In this document: positions 16,975-25,546 of the stretch, piece after piece
Position numbering within the stretch: the stretch's first letter is position 1
How the letters are laid out: each line of letters begins with the position of its first letter
NCBI GenBank assembly: GCA_913052485.1
Contig: CAJXDN010000001.1
Coordinates: 128,444 to 192,443 of the forward strand
DNA from: an uncultured Flammeovirgaceae bacterium
Lineage (GTDB): Bacteria > Bacteroidota > Bacteroidia > Cytophagales > MED-G16
Direction of reading: 5' to 3'
Length of the DNA stretch: 64,000 nucleotides
Made by a program: the position numbers and the translations under genes
Notes under the pieces: generated by a model
Told to the model about the DNA's origin: nothing
Seen by the model: the letters and a program-made list of their open reading frames with translations, nothing else
Databases searched by the model: none

Positions 16975-17667
16975 ATGATCAACAGATATACATTAAAAAA
17001 TATGGACTATTTAATAAGTTCATTTAATATAAGTGAAGAATTACATTTACCAATTTATAATGCTTTCCCGACTAGAAAGTTACCAGTAATTACACTAAAT
17101 AATTCAAAAAATATAACTTATGAAAATTGGGGGTCTACGAGTAAATACTCTAAAAATAATAATTTACCAAATCGATTGATTAATGTTAGCCTATCTAAAA
17201 TTATAAGGAGTAATATATATCTCAATCAATTTAAAACTGAAAGATGCCTAATTCCCTGTGACGGATTTTTCTTATGGAAAAATTATTTCTCAAAAAATAA
17301 AACCCCATTCTATTTTGAATATATTAAAGAGAAATTAATTTATTGTGTTGGAATAAGGGACTCTTTTCAGGATTTTGACGGAAAAAATTTTAATTTTTTT
17401 TATTTTATAACCGAACCTTCAAGCGGAAGATGGCGAAATTTTACTTCTAGTCTTCCTGTTACTTTTGATATGAGGTATTATGATATATGGTTAGATAAAA
17501 AATCAAATCTTAAAAAAATCAAACCCTTCACAAATAAATTAAAATATGAAGACCTTAAAGGGTTTTCTGTATCTCCTTATTTTAACGATAATAATAAAGA
17601 CGACCAAAGCTTAGTAAAACCTATTAAAAGTTTAAATCAATATGGAAATTATTCTCTTTTTGATTAA
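16975..17667 (+). CDS. SRAP (YedK/HMCES) family protein lacking the catalytic residues
   Basis: A 230-residue protein of normal SRAP length. Family landmarks align well: KLPVITLNN (35-43), the WG pair (52-53), RCLIPCDGFFLW (90-101), PVTF (161-164), WLD (172-174) and the C-terminal SLVKPI. Active SRAP proteins form a thiazolidine crosslink to abasic sites through Cys2, aided by Asn, Arg, Glu105 and His160 (YedK numbering). Here residue 2 is Ile (MINRY), the Asn is kept (Asn70) but its partner Arg is Ser72, the Glu of DGFxEW is Leu100, and the His of the HxRxP segment is Thr157. An upstream ATG at 16970 stops after two codons, so no Cys2-bearing start exists. It is probably a DNA-binding pseudoenzyme. 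fabH follows after 17 bases. Confidence 0.75.
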   Translation: MINRYTLKNMDYLISSFNISEELHLPIYNAFPTRKLPVITLNNSKNITYENWGSTSKYSKNNNLPNRLINVSLSKIIRSNIYLNQFKTERCLIPCDGFFLWKNYFSKNKTPFYFEYIKEKLIYCVGIRDSFQDFDGKNFNFFYFITEPSSGRWRNFTSSLPVTFDMRYYDIWLDKKSNLKKIKPFTNKLKYEDLKGFSVSPYFNDNNKDDQSLVKPIKSLNQYGNYSLFD

Positions 17668-17684
17668 GAAAAAAAGACATACTT

Positions 17685-18692
17685 TTGAAAGTGATTAATT
17701 CAAAAATATCAGGTGTTGGATATTTTGTTCCAGATAATGTTGTGAAAAACTCACATCTTGAAAAGATAATGAATACAACAGATGAATGGATAAGAGAGAG
17801 AACAGGTATTGAGGAAAGAAGATGGGTTAACGACCAAAAATTGACGACATCATTAATGGGAACTTATGCTGCAGAAAATGCGATATTAGATGCTGGTATA
17901 CAAAGAGATGATATTGATTTTATCATATTCTCAACATTGAGTCCAGACTATTACTTCCCAGGTTCTGGTGTCTTACTTCAGAGAAATTTAAAAATTAAAG
18001 AAATTGGTGCTTTAGATGTAAGAAATCAATGTTCAGGATTTATTTATGGACTATCAATAGCGGATCAGTACATCAAATCAGGTATGTATAAAAACATACT
18101 TGTTGTTGGTAGTGAGATCCATTCAGGTGGTTTAGATAAAACACCAAGAGGCCGTGCAGTATCTGTAATTTTTGGTGATGGAGCAGGAGCAGCAGTTATT
18201 TCTGCAACTAATGAAGATGAAGGTATTTTATCAACTCATCTTCATTCCGAGGGTAAATTTGCTGAGGAATTAGCCCTAATAAAACCTGCTACTACCTTCT
18301 GGATAGATAAAATTATTGACGATGAGAATGAGGACGGTTCCGGGTATTCGCCCGTAATGAATGGTAATTTTGTTTTTAAGAATGCAGTTATTCGTTTTGA
18401 GGAGGTAATTTTTGAAGCTCTAAATTACTCAAATTTGAAACCTGAAGATATTTCTCTTCTAATTCCTCACCAAGCGAATTTGAGAATTTCTCAATTTATT
18501 CAGAAGAGACTGGGCCTTGATGACGATCAAGTTTTTAATAACATTATGAAGTATGGTAATACAACTGCCGCATCAATTCCAATAGCTTTAAAAGAGGCAA
18601 TGGATAATAAAAAACTAAAAAAAGGTGATATATTATGTCTAGCAGCATTTGGAAGTGGTTTTACCTGGGCTTCCGCATTAATTAAATGGTGA
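17685..18692 (+). CDS. fabH: 3-oxoacyl-ACP synthase III (FabH-type)
   Basis: A 335-residue thiolase-fold enzyme that condenses acyl-CoA with malonyl-ACP to begin fatty acid synthesis. The triad is complete: Cys116 in RNQCSGFIYG, the His of IPHQANLRI and the Asn of KYGNTTAASIP. TTDEWIRERTGIEERRW near the N-terminus is typical. An extended loop (FWIDKIIDDENEDGSGYSP) precedes the C-terminal half, as in several FabH-like proteins of Bacteroidota, so a role in a side pathway rather than bulk fatty acid synthesis is possible. The start is TTG 17685 or GTG 17691; both keep the first strand. It overlaps the next gene by 7 bases. Confidence 0.88.
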   Translation: MKVINSKISGVGYFVPDNVVKNSHLEKIMNTTDEWIRERTGIEERRWVNDQKLTTSLMGTYAAENAILDAGIQRDDIDFIIFSTLSPDYYFPGSGVLLQRNLKIKEIGALDVRNQCSGFIYGLSIADQYIKSGMYKNILVVGSEIHSGGLDKTPRGRAVSVIFGDGAGAAVISATNEDEGILSTHLHSEGKFAEELALIKPATTFWIDKIIDDENEDGSGYSPVMNGNFVFKNAVIRFEEVIFEALNYSNLKPEDISLLIPHQANLRISQFIQKRLGLDDDQVFNNIMKYGNTTAASIPIALKEAMDNKKLKKGDILCLAAFGSGFTWASALIKW

Positions 18693-20191
18693 TCTTTAAT
18701 AGCAAATTTCTTTTCTTTTGTTTTTTATTTGAATTCCAGTCATATTTATCTGAATCTCAAAGATTATTTGTTCCGGTAGAGGATAATGAAATTATATCTA
18801 TTTATACCAAAGGAGAAAAAAAAGAGGATGGGTCTTACTTGTCAAGAGATTCAGAGGGAAACATTCGGATAAAAGGTAAATTTAATAAATTAACTCCTAT
18901 TGGTAAGTGGTATTTATTTTTTGATGATGGTAAATTAATGTCTAACTATTCATATTCTGAAGATGGTCAACTTGATGGAATATTTGTTGAATATTTTTCA
19001 AATGGGAATATAAAAACATCCGGGAAATTTGAGAAAAATATTAGATCTGGTATTTGGAAAACTTACTATCTCAATGGAAATGTAGCAACAGAGGGGGTTC
19101 TTCTTGAAGGCAAGAGATATAAGCAGTGGGTATATTATTTTGAAAGTGGAAGAATAAAAGAAATATCAAACTATAATCATGAGGGTAAACTTGAAGGGGA
19201 ACTGATTTCTTTTGATCAATTTGGAACTCCGGTTTCAAAATCATTTTACAAAAAAAATAAAATCAATGGTCAATATTTAGAATTTTATTACAACGGAAGA
19301 GCTGCACTTAGTGGATACTATGACATGGGATTGAAGGATAGTTTATGGATTGAGTATTCTGCTTCTAATAAAAAGTCTTTTGAGAAAAGATATAAAAATG
19401 ACTTACCTCATTCAAAATGGATTTATTACTACCCAAACTCAAATTATATTCAGAAAGAAGAGAATTACAGTGAAGGCCTTAAAGATGGGGTTTTTAAGGA
19501 GTTTTATTTTGGAGATAGACTTTCTAGGCTGTATACCTATGATAATAATTTGATTCAAGGAGGATATCAGGAGTTTCTTCCGTCTGGCGAAATAAGTGTT
19601 AGTGGTTATTACATTAATAATTTAAAAGATAGCATATGGGAAACATATAGAGAGGATGGTTCTGTATTTTCAATCGGTAAATATAAAAATGATCTAAAAG
19701 AAGGTGAATGGAAATATTTTCATAGATCTGGAAATATATTTCATGAGGGAAGTTATAAGAATAGTTTTAAAAATGGACAGTGGGTATATTATTATGAAGA
19801 CGGAGAACTCGATGAGATAGGTTCATTCATTTCAGGGATCAAACATGGTTTGTGGGGCAGATTTCATAAAAATGGAAATTTAAAGCAGGAAGAAACTTAT
19901 CATTATGGTAAGCTTAAAAATATATCTTCATATTTTCTACCAGATGGTACAGAAATCAGAAATAAAACTTTCATAGATGGGGAGGGAATTATTTATGATT
20001 ATTATGAAGATGGAGTTATATTTTCTTCAACTAAATATGAGCAAGGTCTTATTGATGGTCTTTTTCAAGAATTTTATAAGAATGGGAAGTTAGCTTCAAA
20101 AGGCATGTACAATGAAAATAATAAGATAGGTACTTGGTATGAGTATAGTAAAAGAGGTCTTATCAGGAAAACTGATGATTATGATAAATGA
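18686..20191 (+). CDS. Long YwqK/MORN-repeat protein
   Basis: A 501-residue protein made almost wholly of repeats of about 22-24 residues with the pattern G-x-W-x-x-Y-x-x-x-G, for example GIWKTYYLNGNVATEG, SIWETYREDGSVFSIG, GEWKYFHRSGNIFHEG and GQWVYYYEDGELDEIG, close to twenty copies. This is the MORN/YwqK fold. Databases often label such proteins a YwqK-family antitoxin, but no toxin gene is next to it and the label is not evidence of function. The first 25 residues are hydrophobic (FLFFCFLFEFQSYLSES), suggesting export. It overlaps fabH by 7 bases and its end overlaps the cmk start by 11 bases, so the three genes are probably translated as a coupled unit. Confidence 0.82.
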   Translation: MVIFNSKFLFFCFLFEFQSYLSESQRLFVPVEDNEIISIYTKGEKKEDGSYLSRDSEGNIRIKGKFNKLTPIGKWYLFFDDGKLMSNYSYSEDGQLDGIFVEYFSNGNIKTSGKFEKNIRSGIWKTYYLNGNVATEGVLLEGKRYKQWVYYFESGRIKEISNYNHEGKLEGELISFDQFGTPVSKSFYKKNKINGQYLEFYYNGRAALSGYYDMGLKDSLWIEYSASNKKSFEKRYKNDLPHSKWIYYYPNSNYIQKEENYSEGLKDGVFKEFYFGDRLSRLYTYDNNLIQGGYQEFLPSGEISVSGYYINNLKDSIWETYREDGSVFSIGKYKNDLKEGEWKYFHRSGNIFHEGSYKNSFKNGQWVYYYEDGELDEIGSFISGIKHGLWGRFHKNGNLKQEETYHYGKLKNISSYFLPDGTEIRNKTFIDGEGIIYDYYEDGVIFSSTKYEQGLIDGLFQEFYKNGKLASKGMYNENNKIGTWYEYSKRGLIRKTDDYDK

Positions 20192-20855
20192 TATAATTAT
20201 TGCAATTGATGGCCACTCAGGTTGTGGCAAAAGTACAACTGCAAAAAAAGTAGCTGAGTATTTAAACTATAGTTATTTAGATTCTGGTGCCATGTACAGA
20301 TCAGTTACATTATATCTCTACAGAAATGAAATTCATTACGAGGAATTAAATAATATTGTAAAAGCACTTGAAAATATTAATATTTCATTTAAATATGTTG
20401 ATGGAGAGCAAAATACATTTCTAAATGAAGAAAATGTTGAGAGAGAAATCAGAAGTGAGAAAATAAGTGATCTTGTAAGTAAATACAGTTCAATCCCTGA
20501 AATTAGAAAGTTTTTAGTTCATCGTCAAAAAGAATTAGGTAAGGATAAAAAAATAGTTGTTGAGGGAAGAGATATTACCACTGTTGTTTTTCCAAATGCT
20601 GAGATTAAAGTTTTTATGACAGCAAATATTGAGATCAGGGCTAAGAGAAGATTTGAAGATATGAAGAGAAATCATCCTGAAATTACTTTTAGCGATGTTA
20701 TGAAGAATTTAGAGGAAAGAGACGTTAAAGATTCGACTAGAAAAGATAGCCCACTTCTACTTACTGAAGATGCAATAACCATTGATACTAGTGACCTTGA
20801 AATTGAGGATCAGGTTAAAAAAATAATAGATATAATTGAAGCAAAATTTTCTTAA
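20181..20855 (+). CDS. cmk: Cytidylate kinase
   Basis: A protein of about 224 residues that phosphorylates CMP and dCMP with ATP. The P-loop is IAIDGHSGCGKSTTAKK at the N-terminus, followed by LDSGAMYRSVTLY, VEGRDITTVVFPNAEIKVFM and RFEDMKRN, all Cmk signatures. I choose ATG 20181 because it places the P-loop strand directly at the start; ATG 20175 is equally possible, while the longer frame from 20139 runs inside the upstream gene. The start overlaps the YwqK-type gene. No clear terminator separates it from the nqr promoter region. Confidence 0.93.
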   Translation: MINDIIIAIDGHSGCGKSTTAKKVAEYLNYSYLDSGAMYRSVTLYLYRNEIHYEELNNIVKALENINISFKYVDGEQNTFLNEENVEREIRSEKISDLVSKYSSIPEIRKFLVHRQKELGKDKKIVVEGRDITTVVFPNAEIKVFMTANIEIRAKRRFEDMKRNHPEITFSDVMKNLEERDVKDSTRKDSPLLLTEDAITIDTSDLEIEDQVKKIIDIIEAKFS

Positions 20856-20897
20856 TTTTTTTTAGTTAAAAAAAAGTTTTTTCTAGTTTTTTAGGAT

Positions 20898-20905
20898 TAT
20901 TTTTG
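20898..20905 (+). promoter_or_regulatory. Putative -7 promoter element of the nqr operon
   Basis: TATTTTTG matches the Bacteroidota -7 consensus TAnnTTTG and stands 32 bases before the nqrA ATG, leaving a leader of about 25 bases. No TTTG is found at the -33 position; GTTTT at 20876-20880 is the nearest candidate. The 82-base gap between cmk and nqrA is otherwise homopolymer-rich with nothing else recognisable. Confidence 0.4.
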
Positions 20906-20937
20906 TCGCGAAAATTTAATTATTATTCTATCATAGA

Positions 20938-22293
20938 ATGTCACTAAGGTTTGATCTTAAAAAAGGCTTTGATATTAGTTTAGAGGGTGGCTCCTCAAAA
21001 AAAATCGGGAACAATTATAGTGTAAACTCCTACGCTGTCAAACCGACAGATTTCATAGGAATCACAAGGCCAAAACTTCTAGTTGAAGTGGGGGATGAGG
21101 TTAAAGCTGGTTCACCAATTTTATTCGATAAATTATCTGAGAAAATAATGTACTGTTCACCAGTAAGCGGTGAGATATCTGACATTATAAGAGGTGATAA
21201 AAGAAGATTAGAAGAGATTAGAATACTACCTGATAAAGATAACATTCATAGAAAGTTTAAAAAGTTTACTGAAGAGGATGTTAAAAGTTTAGACAGAGAA
21301 AAAATTATAGATCATTTATGTGACTCAGGTGTGTGGCCTAATATTATCCAAAGACCTTTCGGGCATGTCGCAGATACAAACGTATCTCCAAAAGCAATTC
21401 ACATATCTTTTTTCGATACCAGTCCATTATCTCCAGACTACTCAACTTTGTATCTGAATCAAAAAAAATATATTGAATTTGGGTTAAAGATATTGGCTAA
21501 ACTAACTGACGGCAAAATTCATTTAAATCACAATGATGAAAGCTATAAAAATTTTAATATTCCCAACTATGAAAATAATATATTCTCGGGACCTCATCCT
21601 GCTGGAAATGTTGGTGTTCAGATACATCACATAGATCCAATTAATAAAGATGATGTTGTTTGGTCAACTACACCATTTGGTTTATCTCAAATTGGAAGAT
21701 TATTTAAGGATGGAATTTATAATGCTTCAAAAAAAATATGTTTAGTTGGCTCAAGTGTATCTGAACCTATGTTTTATGAATGTATTTCTGGTTTTTCTGT
21801 GAAAAATTTACTTTCTGATAAACTGAAAGAAGATAAAGTAAGAGTAATATCCGGTAATGTATTATCTGGCACATCAATTTCAACAGATGGATATCTTGGT
21901 TTCTATGATAATATGATAACTGTAATTCCAGAGGGAGATAACCATGAGTTTTTAGGTTGGATAATGCCTATTTTTAACAAATTGAGTTTTCAAAGGGCTT
22001 TTGGACTACTATCATTCTTAAATCCAGGTAAAAAGTTTAGCCTTGACACTAATACAAATGGTGAGCTAAGAGCTTTTGTTCAGTCTGGCGTTTTTGAGAA
22101 GGTACTACCGATGGATATATACCCAACCTATCTCTTTAAAGCTATTCTTGCAAATGACTACGACGAGATGGAGGAATTAGGTATATACGAACTACTAGAG
22201 GAAGATGTAGCTCTATGTGAATTTGTAGACGTATCTAAAAATGAAATTCAAAAACTTTTAAGGAAAGGATTAAATATGTTAAACGAAAGCTAA
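20938..22293 (+). CDS. nqrA: Na+-translocating NADH:quinone reductase subunit A
   Basis: A 451-residue protein, near the 446 of Vibrio NqrA. NqrA is the cytoplasmic-side subunit linked to quinone interaction in the Na+ pump that couples NADH oxidation to sodium export. Recognisable stretches are KKGFDISLEGG at the N-terminus, a barrel-sandwich segment with GDEVKAGSPILFDK and SPVSGEIS, GPHPAGNVGVQIHHIDPI and the C-terminal DVALCEFVDVSKNEIQ. No membrane helices are seen, as expected. It starts a run nqrABCDE in which each gene overlaps or nearly touches the next; its stop shares a base with the nqrB start. Confidence 0.95.
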   Translation: MSLRFDLKKGFDISLEGGSSKKIGNNYSVNSYAVKPTDFIGITRPKLLVEVGDEVKAGSPILFDKLSEKIMYCSPVSGEISDIIRGDKRRLEEIRILPDKDNIHRKFKKFTEEDVKSLDREKIIDHLCDSGVWPNIIQRPFGHVADTNVSPKAIHISFFDTSPLSPDYSTLYLNQKKYIEFGLKILAKLTDGKIHLNHNDESYKNFNIPNYENNIFSGPHPAGNVGVQIHHIDPINKDDVVWSTTPFGLSQIGRLFKDGIYNASKKICLVGSSVSEPMFYECISGFSVKNLLSDKLKEDKVRVISGNVLSGTSISTDGYLGFYDNMITVIPEGDNHEFLGWIMPIFNKLSFQRAFGLLSFLNPGKKFSLDTNTNGELRAFVQSGVFEKVLPMDIYPTYLFKAILANDYDEMEELGIYELLEEDVALCEFVDVSKNEIQKLLRKGLNMLNES

Positions 22294-23507
22294 TGAAAAT
22301 TTTAAGAAAGATTTTAGATAGTCAAAAGCCACACTTCGCAAAAGGTGGAAAATTTGAGAAGTTTCATTTTTTGTTTGAGGCTGGTGAAACTTTTATGTTT
22401 GTTCCTAACGATGTTACCCCTAAAAAAGGAGCACATATACGTGATGCTATTGACCTGAAAAGGCTCATGATGACAGTAGTTATTGCAATGATACCTTGTC
22501 TATTATTTGGTATATGGAATGTTGGTCACCAGCATTATATCTCTCTAGGTCAATCTGTATCTTTCATTGATAAAATATTGGTAGGTTCAAAACAGGTACT
22601 CCCTATAGTTTTAGTTTCTTACCTCGCAGGTGGTTTGGTAGAAGTTGTTTTTTCAACCATTAGAAGGCACCCTATAAATGAAGGGTTTTTGGTTACTGGT
22701 ATGTTAATTCCTTTAATAATGCCTCCCAATATACCTCTATGGCAAGTTGCAGTTGCCACTATTTTTGCGGTTGTAATAGCAAAAGAAGTATTTGGAGGCA
22801 CTGGTATGAATATTTTAAATGTAGCTCTAACTGCTAGAGTATTTCTCTATTTTGGTTTTCCTAGTGATATCAGTGGAGATGTATGGACGTATTATGGGGA
22901 AGATAGAGACGAAGTTATTAGTGGATATTCAGGCGCTACTCCACTATCGATTGGTGCTGAGACTGTAAACAAAGAAGAGTCAAATTCTGTTGTAAATCTT
23001 ATGGATGAATATTCATCAGATGTACAAGTTGAGAGCTTTTATTCTTTCGAAAATATGTTTATTGGTTCTATTCCCGGATCGATTGGTGAGACATCTGCTC
23101 TTATGTGTTTAATTGGAGCTTTCATACTAATATTTACAGGTGTAGCCAGTTGGAAAATTATTTTTAGTGTATTTGTTGGAGCATACTTTATGGGTATGAT
23201 CTTTAACTTAATAGGCCTTAATGAATTTATGCTTTTACCGCCTCACTATCATTTTGTAATGGGTGGATTAGCATTTGGTGCTGTCTTTATGGCGACAGAT
23301 CCAGTATCTGCTGCACAGACAGAGACTGGAAAATGGATTTATGGTTTTATGATTGGGTTGTTAACAGTATTAATTCGTATTTTTAACCCTGCATATCCTG
23401 AAGGTATTATGCTTGCTGTTTTATTTATGAATGTATTTGCTCCGCTTATTGATTTTTATGTTGTTGATGCTAATAAAAAAAGAAGATTAAAACGTGCAAC
23501 AGTCTAA
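22293..23507 (+). CDS. nqrB: Na+-translocating NADH:quinone reductase subunit B
   Basis: A 404-residue integral membrane protein with about ten hydrophobic helices. NqrB holds a covalent FMN on a Thr in SGATPLS; that motif is present (SGYSGATPLSIG), and riboflavin and Na+-path regions are conserved, for example RRHPINEGFLVTGMLIPL and FMATDPVSAAQTETGKW. The sequence between the FMN site and the next helix has an inserted acidic stretch (NKEESNSVVNLMDEYSSDVQ), longer than in Vibrio. It is translated from an ATG overlapping the nqrA stop, and its last 14 bases overlap nqrC. Confidence 0.95.
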   Translation: MKILRKILDSQKPHFAKGGKFEKFHFLFEAGETFMFVPNDVTPKKGAHIRDAIDLKRLMMTVVIAMIPCLLFGIWNVGHQHYISLGQSVSFIDKILVGSKQVLPIVLVSYLAGGLVEVVFSTIRRHPINEGFLVTGMLIPLIMPPNIPLWQVAVATIFAVVIAKEVFGGTGMNILNVALTARVFLYFGFPSDISGDVWTYYGEDRDEVISGYSGATPLSIGAETVNKEESNSVVNLMDEYSSDVQVESFYSFENMFIGSIPGSIGETSALMCLIGAFILIFTGVASWKIIFSVFVGAYFMGMIFNLIGLNEFMLLPPHYHFVMGGLAFGAVFMATDPVSAAQTETGKWIYGFMIGLLTVLIRIFNPAYPEGIMLAVLFMNVFAPLIDFYVVDANKKRRLKRATV

Positions 23508-24246
23508 TACATATATTATAATTTTTACGCTTTTAATGACCATATTCTTTGGTACATTACTCTCTTTCACTAGAATGAAGCTTGGTCCAATACAGAAAGT
23601 TCAAGTTGAAATAGATACAAAGAAGAAAATATTAGGAGCTGTTATGGATATATCTGCTTTATCTTCTGATGAAGTTCTAGAATTATATAATAAAAAAATG
23701 TCCTCTCTTGTTTTAGATATTTCAGGTAATGAAGTTTTAGCATCAGACGGAGAAAAGCTTATTGCTGAAGAAATCAATATTCAAAAAAATTATAAAGTTG
23801 AAAAAAATGACAGGGATTACCCCGTATTTATATTTAGTGATGATGGTAGTACAATAGATTATTATATATTTCCAATGTTTGGGAATGGTCTGTGGGATTG
23901 GATATCTGGTTTTGTCGCGTTAGATAAAGATCTTAATAAAGTAGTAGGTGTTGCATTTGATCATAAGGCTGAAACACCTGGGTTAGGTGCAAGAATCTCT
24001 TCTAATGAGATCCAGGATAGATATAAAGGAAAGGAGATTTTTGATGGTTTAGGTAATTTGGTTTCAGTTAGGATGTTAAAGAAAGAAAATAATGCTGAAC
24101 TTGATCTTCATGAAGTCGATGGTATGTCTGGCGCAACAATAACAGCTAATGGACTAAATGATATGCTGAAAAATTATTTAGATTGTTACCTCCCCTTCAT
24201 TATTAAAAATAAAAAAAATAACCAAACTTTAATATCATATAAATGA
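23494..24246 (+). CDS. nqrC: Na+-translocating NADH:quinone reductase subunit C
   Basis: A 250-residue subunit with one N-terminal membrane helix (IIIFTLLMTIFFGTLLSF) and a periplasmic FMN-binding domain. The covalent flavin site is HEVDGMSGATITANG, where the Thr of SGATIT takes FMN through a phosphoester bond. HKAETPGLGARISS is the second conserved flavin-contact segment. The start is a GTG inside the end of nqrB. ApbE, the flavin transferase that loads NqrB and NqrC, is not in the window. Confidence 0.95.
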   Translation: MQQSNTYIIIFTLLMTIFFGTLLSFTRMKLGPIQKVQVEIDTKKKILGAVMDISALSSDEVLELYNKKMSSLVLDISGNEVLASDGEKLIAEEINIQKNYKVEKNDRDYPVFIFSDDGSTIDYYIFPMFGNGLWDWISGFVALDKDLNKVVGVAFDHKAETPGLGARISSNEIQDRYKGKEIFDGLGNLVSVRMLKKENNAELDLHEVDGMSGATITANGLNDMLKNYLDCYLPFIIKNKKNNQTLISYK

Positions 24247-24911
24247 GTGAAGTAAAAGAAAAAGAAGTTGTCAAGATAAAACCATCGGAATCACTTCTGT
24301 CAAAAAGAAGAAAAAATATTCTAGTTGATCCACTAGATGATAATAATCCAGTCACGATTCAAGTTTTAGGTATATGTTCAGCTCTAGCTGTTACAATTAA
24401 ACTAGAGCCAACAATTGTCATGTCACTTAGTGTTGTTTTTGTAATGATTTTTTCAAGTCTTCTTACATCTTTAGTGAGAGATTATATACCTGTTAGAGTC
24501 AGAATTATTGTCCAACTTGCTATAATCGCCAGCCTTGTGACACTGGTATCAGAGTTTTTACAGGCTTTTAGTTACGAGATGTATAAGGTGCTTGGAGCAT
24601 TTGTTGGTCTTATCATCACAAACTGTATAATTTTAGGTAGACTCGAAGCCTACGCAATGGGTAATAAACCCTATGACAGTATTTTAGACGCATTGGGAAG
24701 TAGTGTCGGTTATGCATGGATAATTTTAACAGTTGCTTTTTTTAGAGAACTATTAGGGTCGGGATCTGTTTTAGGTTATAAGGTTTTTGAGATGATAGGG
24801 TGGTCTGGTTTTCCTACAAATGGTTTATTTGTTGACTCAATTGGCGCCTTTATTATTCTTGGTTTATTAATATGGGCTCAGAGATCTAGAAATGGTTACG
24901 TTGAAAATTAA
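24243..24911 (+). CDS. nqrD: Na+-translocating NADH:quinone reductase subunit D
   Basis: A 222-residue membrane subunit with six predicted helices. It keeps the two cysteines that help bind the iron centre shared with NqrE: one in LGICSALAVT and one in ITNCIILGRLEAYAMG. Compared with Vibrio NqrD (210 residues) it carries an extra charged N-terminal tail (MSEVKEKEVVKIKPSE) before the conserved SKRRKNILVDPLDDNNP segment. It overlaps nqrC by 4 bases, and nqrE follows after 6 bases. Confidence 0.95.
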   Translation: MSEVKEKEVVKIKPSESLLSKRRKNILVDPLDDNNPVTIQVLGICSALAVTIKLEPTIVMSLSVVFVMIFSSLLTSLVRDYIPVRVRIIVQLAIIASLVTLVSEFLQAFSYEMYKVLGAFVGLIITNCIILGRLEAYAMGNKPYDSILDALGSSVGYAWIILTVAFFRELLGSGSVLGYKVFEMIGWSGFPTNGLFVDSIGAFIILGLLIWAQRSRNGYVEN

Positions 24912-24917
24912 TTTATA

Positions 24918-25529
24918 ATGGAGTTATTTAATTTGGTTTTAAAAAGTGCCTTCATGGATAATATGGTATTTGCATATTTTTTAGGAATGTGCTCGTTTCT
25001 TGCAGTGTCCAAAAAGGTTAGTACGGCTAATGGATTAGGTCTTGCAGTAATTTTTGTCTTAACTTGTACCGCTCCCTTAAATTGGCTCATCCAAAAAAAT
25101 ATTCTAGAGGAAGGTGCATTATCATGGATTAGTCCTGAATTTGCTACAATTGATTTAACATTTCTTCAACTGCTAATGTTTATAGCAGTTATTGCTTCTT
25201 TTGTTCAACTAGTTGAAATGATTATAGAAAAATTTTCTCCTGCACTTTACGGTTCTTTAGGTATTTTCTTACCTTTAATTGCTGTTAACTGCTCTATATT
25301 AGGTGGATCATTATTCATGGTTCAAAGAGATTTCAATCTTCAGGAGGCTACAGCTTTTGGGTTTGGTAGTGGTTTTGGATTTTACCTAGCTATAATTGCA
25401 CTAGCAGCAATTAGAGAAAAATTAAAGTATTCTCATGTTCCAAATGGTTTAAAAGGACTTGGTATAACTATGCTCATTACTGGTTTAATGGGCTTGGCAT
25501 TTAAGACATTTATTGGAATGACATTATAA
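24918..25529 (+). CDS. nqrE: Na+-translocating NADH:quinone reductase subunit E
   Basis: A 203-residue membrane subunit, close to the 198 of Vibrio NqrE, and related to NqrD in inverted topology. The paired iron-ligand cysteines are in FLGMCSFLAVSKK and IAVNCSILGG. The conserved AFGFGSGFGFYLAIIALAAIREK stretch is intact. In most Bacteroidota the next gene is nqrF, the NADH-oxidising FAD and 2Fe-2S subunit; here a DUF502 gene follows after 17 bases instead, and no nqrF is found anywhere in the window. Confidence 0.95.
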   Translation: MELFNLVLKSAFMDNMVFAYFLGMCSFLAVSKKVSTANGLGLAVIFVLTCTAPLNWLIQKNILEEGALSWISPEFATIDLTFLQLLMFIAVIASFVQLVEMIIEKFSPALYGSLGIFLPLIAVNCSILGGSLFMVQRDFNLQEATAFGFGSGFGFYLAIIALAAIREKLKYSHVPNGLKGLGITMLITGLMGLAFKTFIGMTL

Positions 25530-25546
25530 ATTCTATAATTTTAGTT

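Noticed and set aside
16970-16980. Possible frameshift hiding a Met-Cys start of the SRAP protein
   Set aside because: ATG 16970 runs into a stop after two codons and no frame near it encodes Cys at position 2; the MINRYT start aligns with the family without a gap.
18686-20191. Toxin-antitoxin module suggested by the YwqK-type repeat protein
   Set aside because: Neighbours are fabH and cmk, no toxin-like gene is adjacent, and the protein is far longer than a typical antitoxin.
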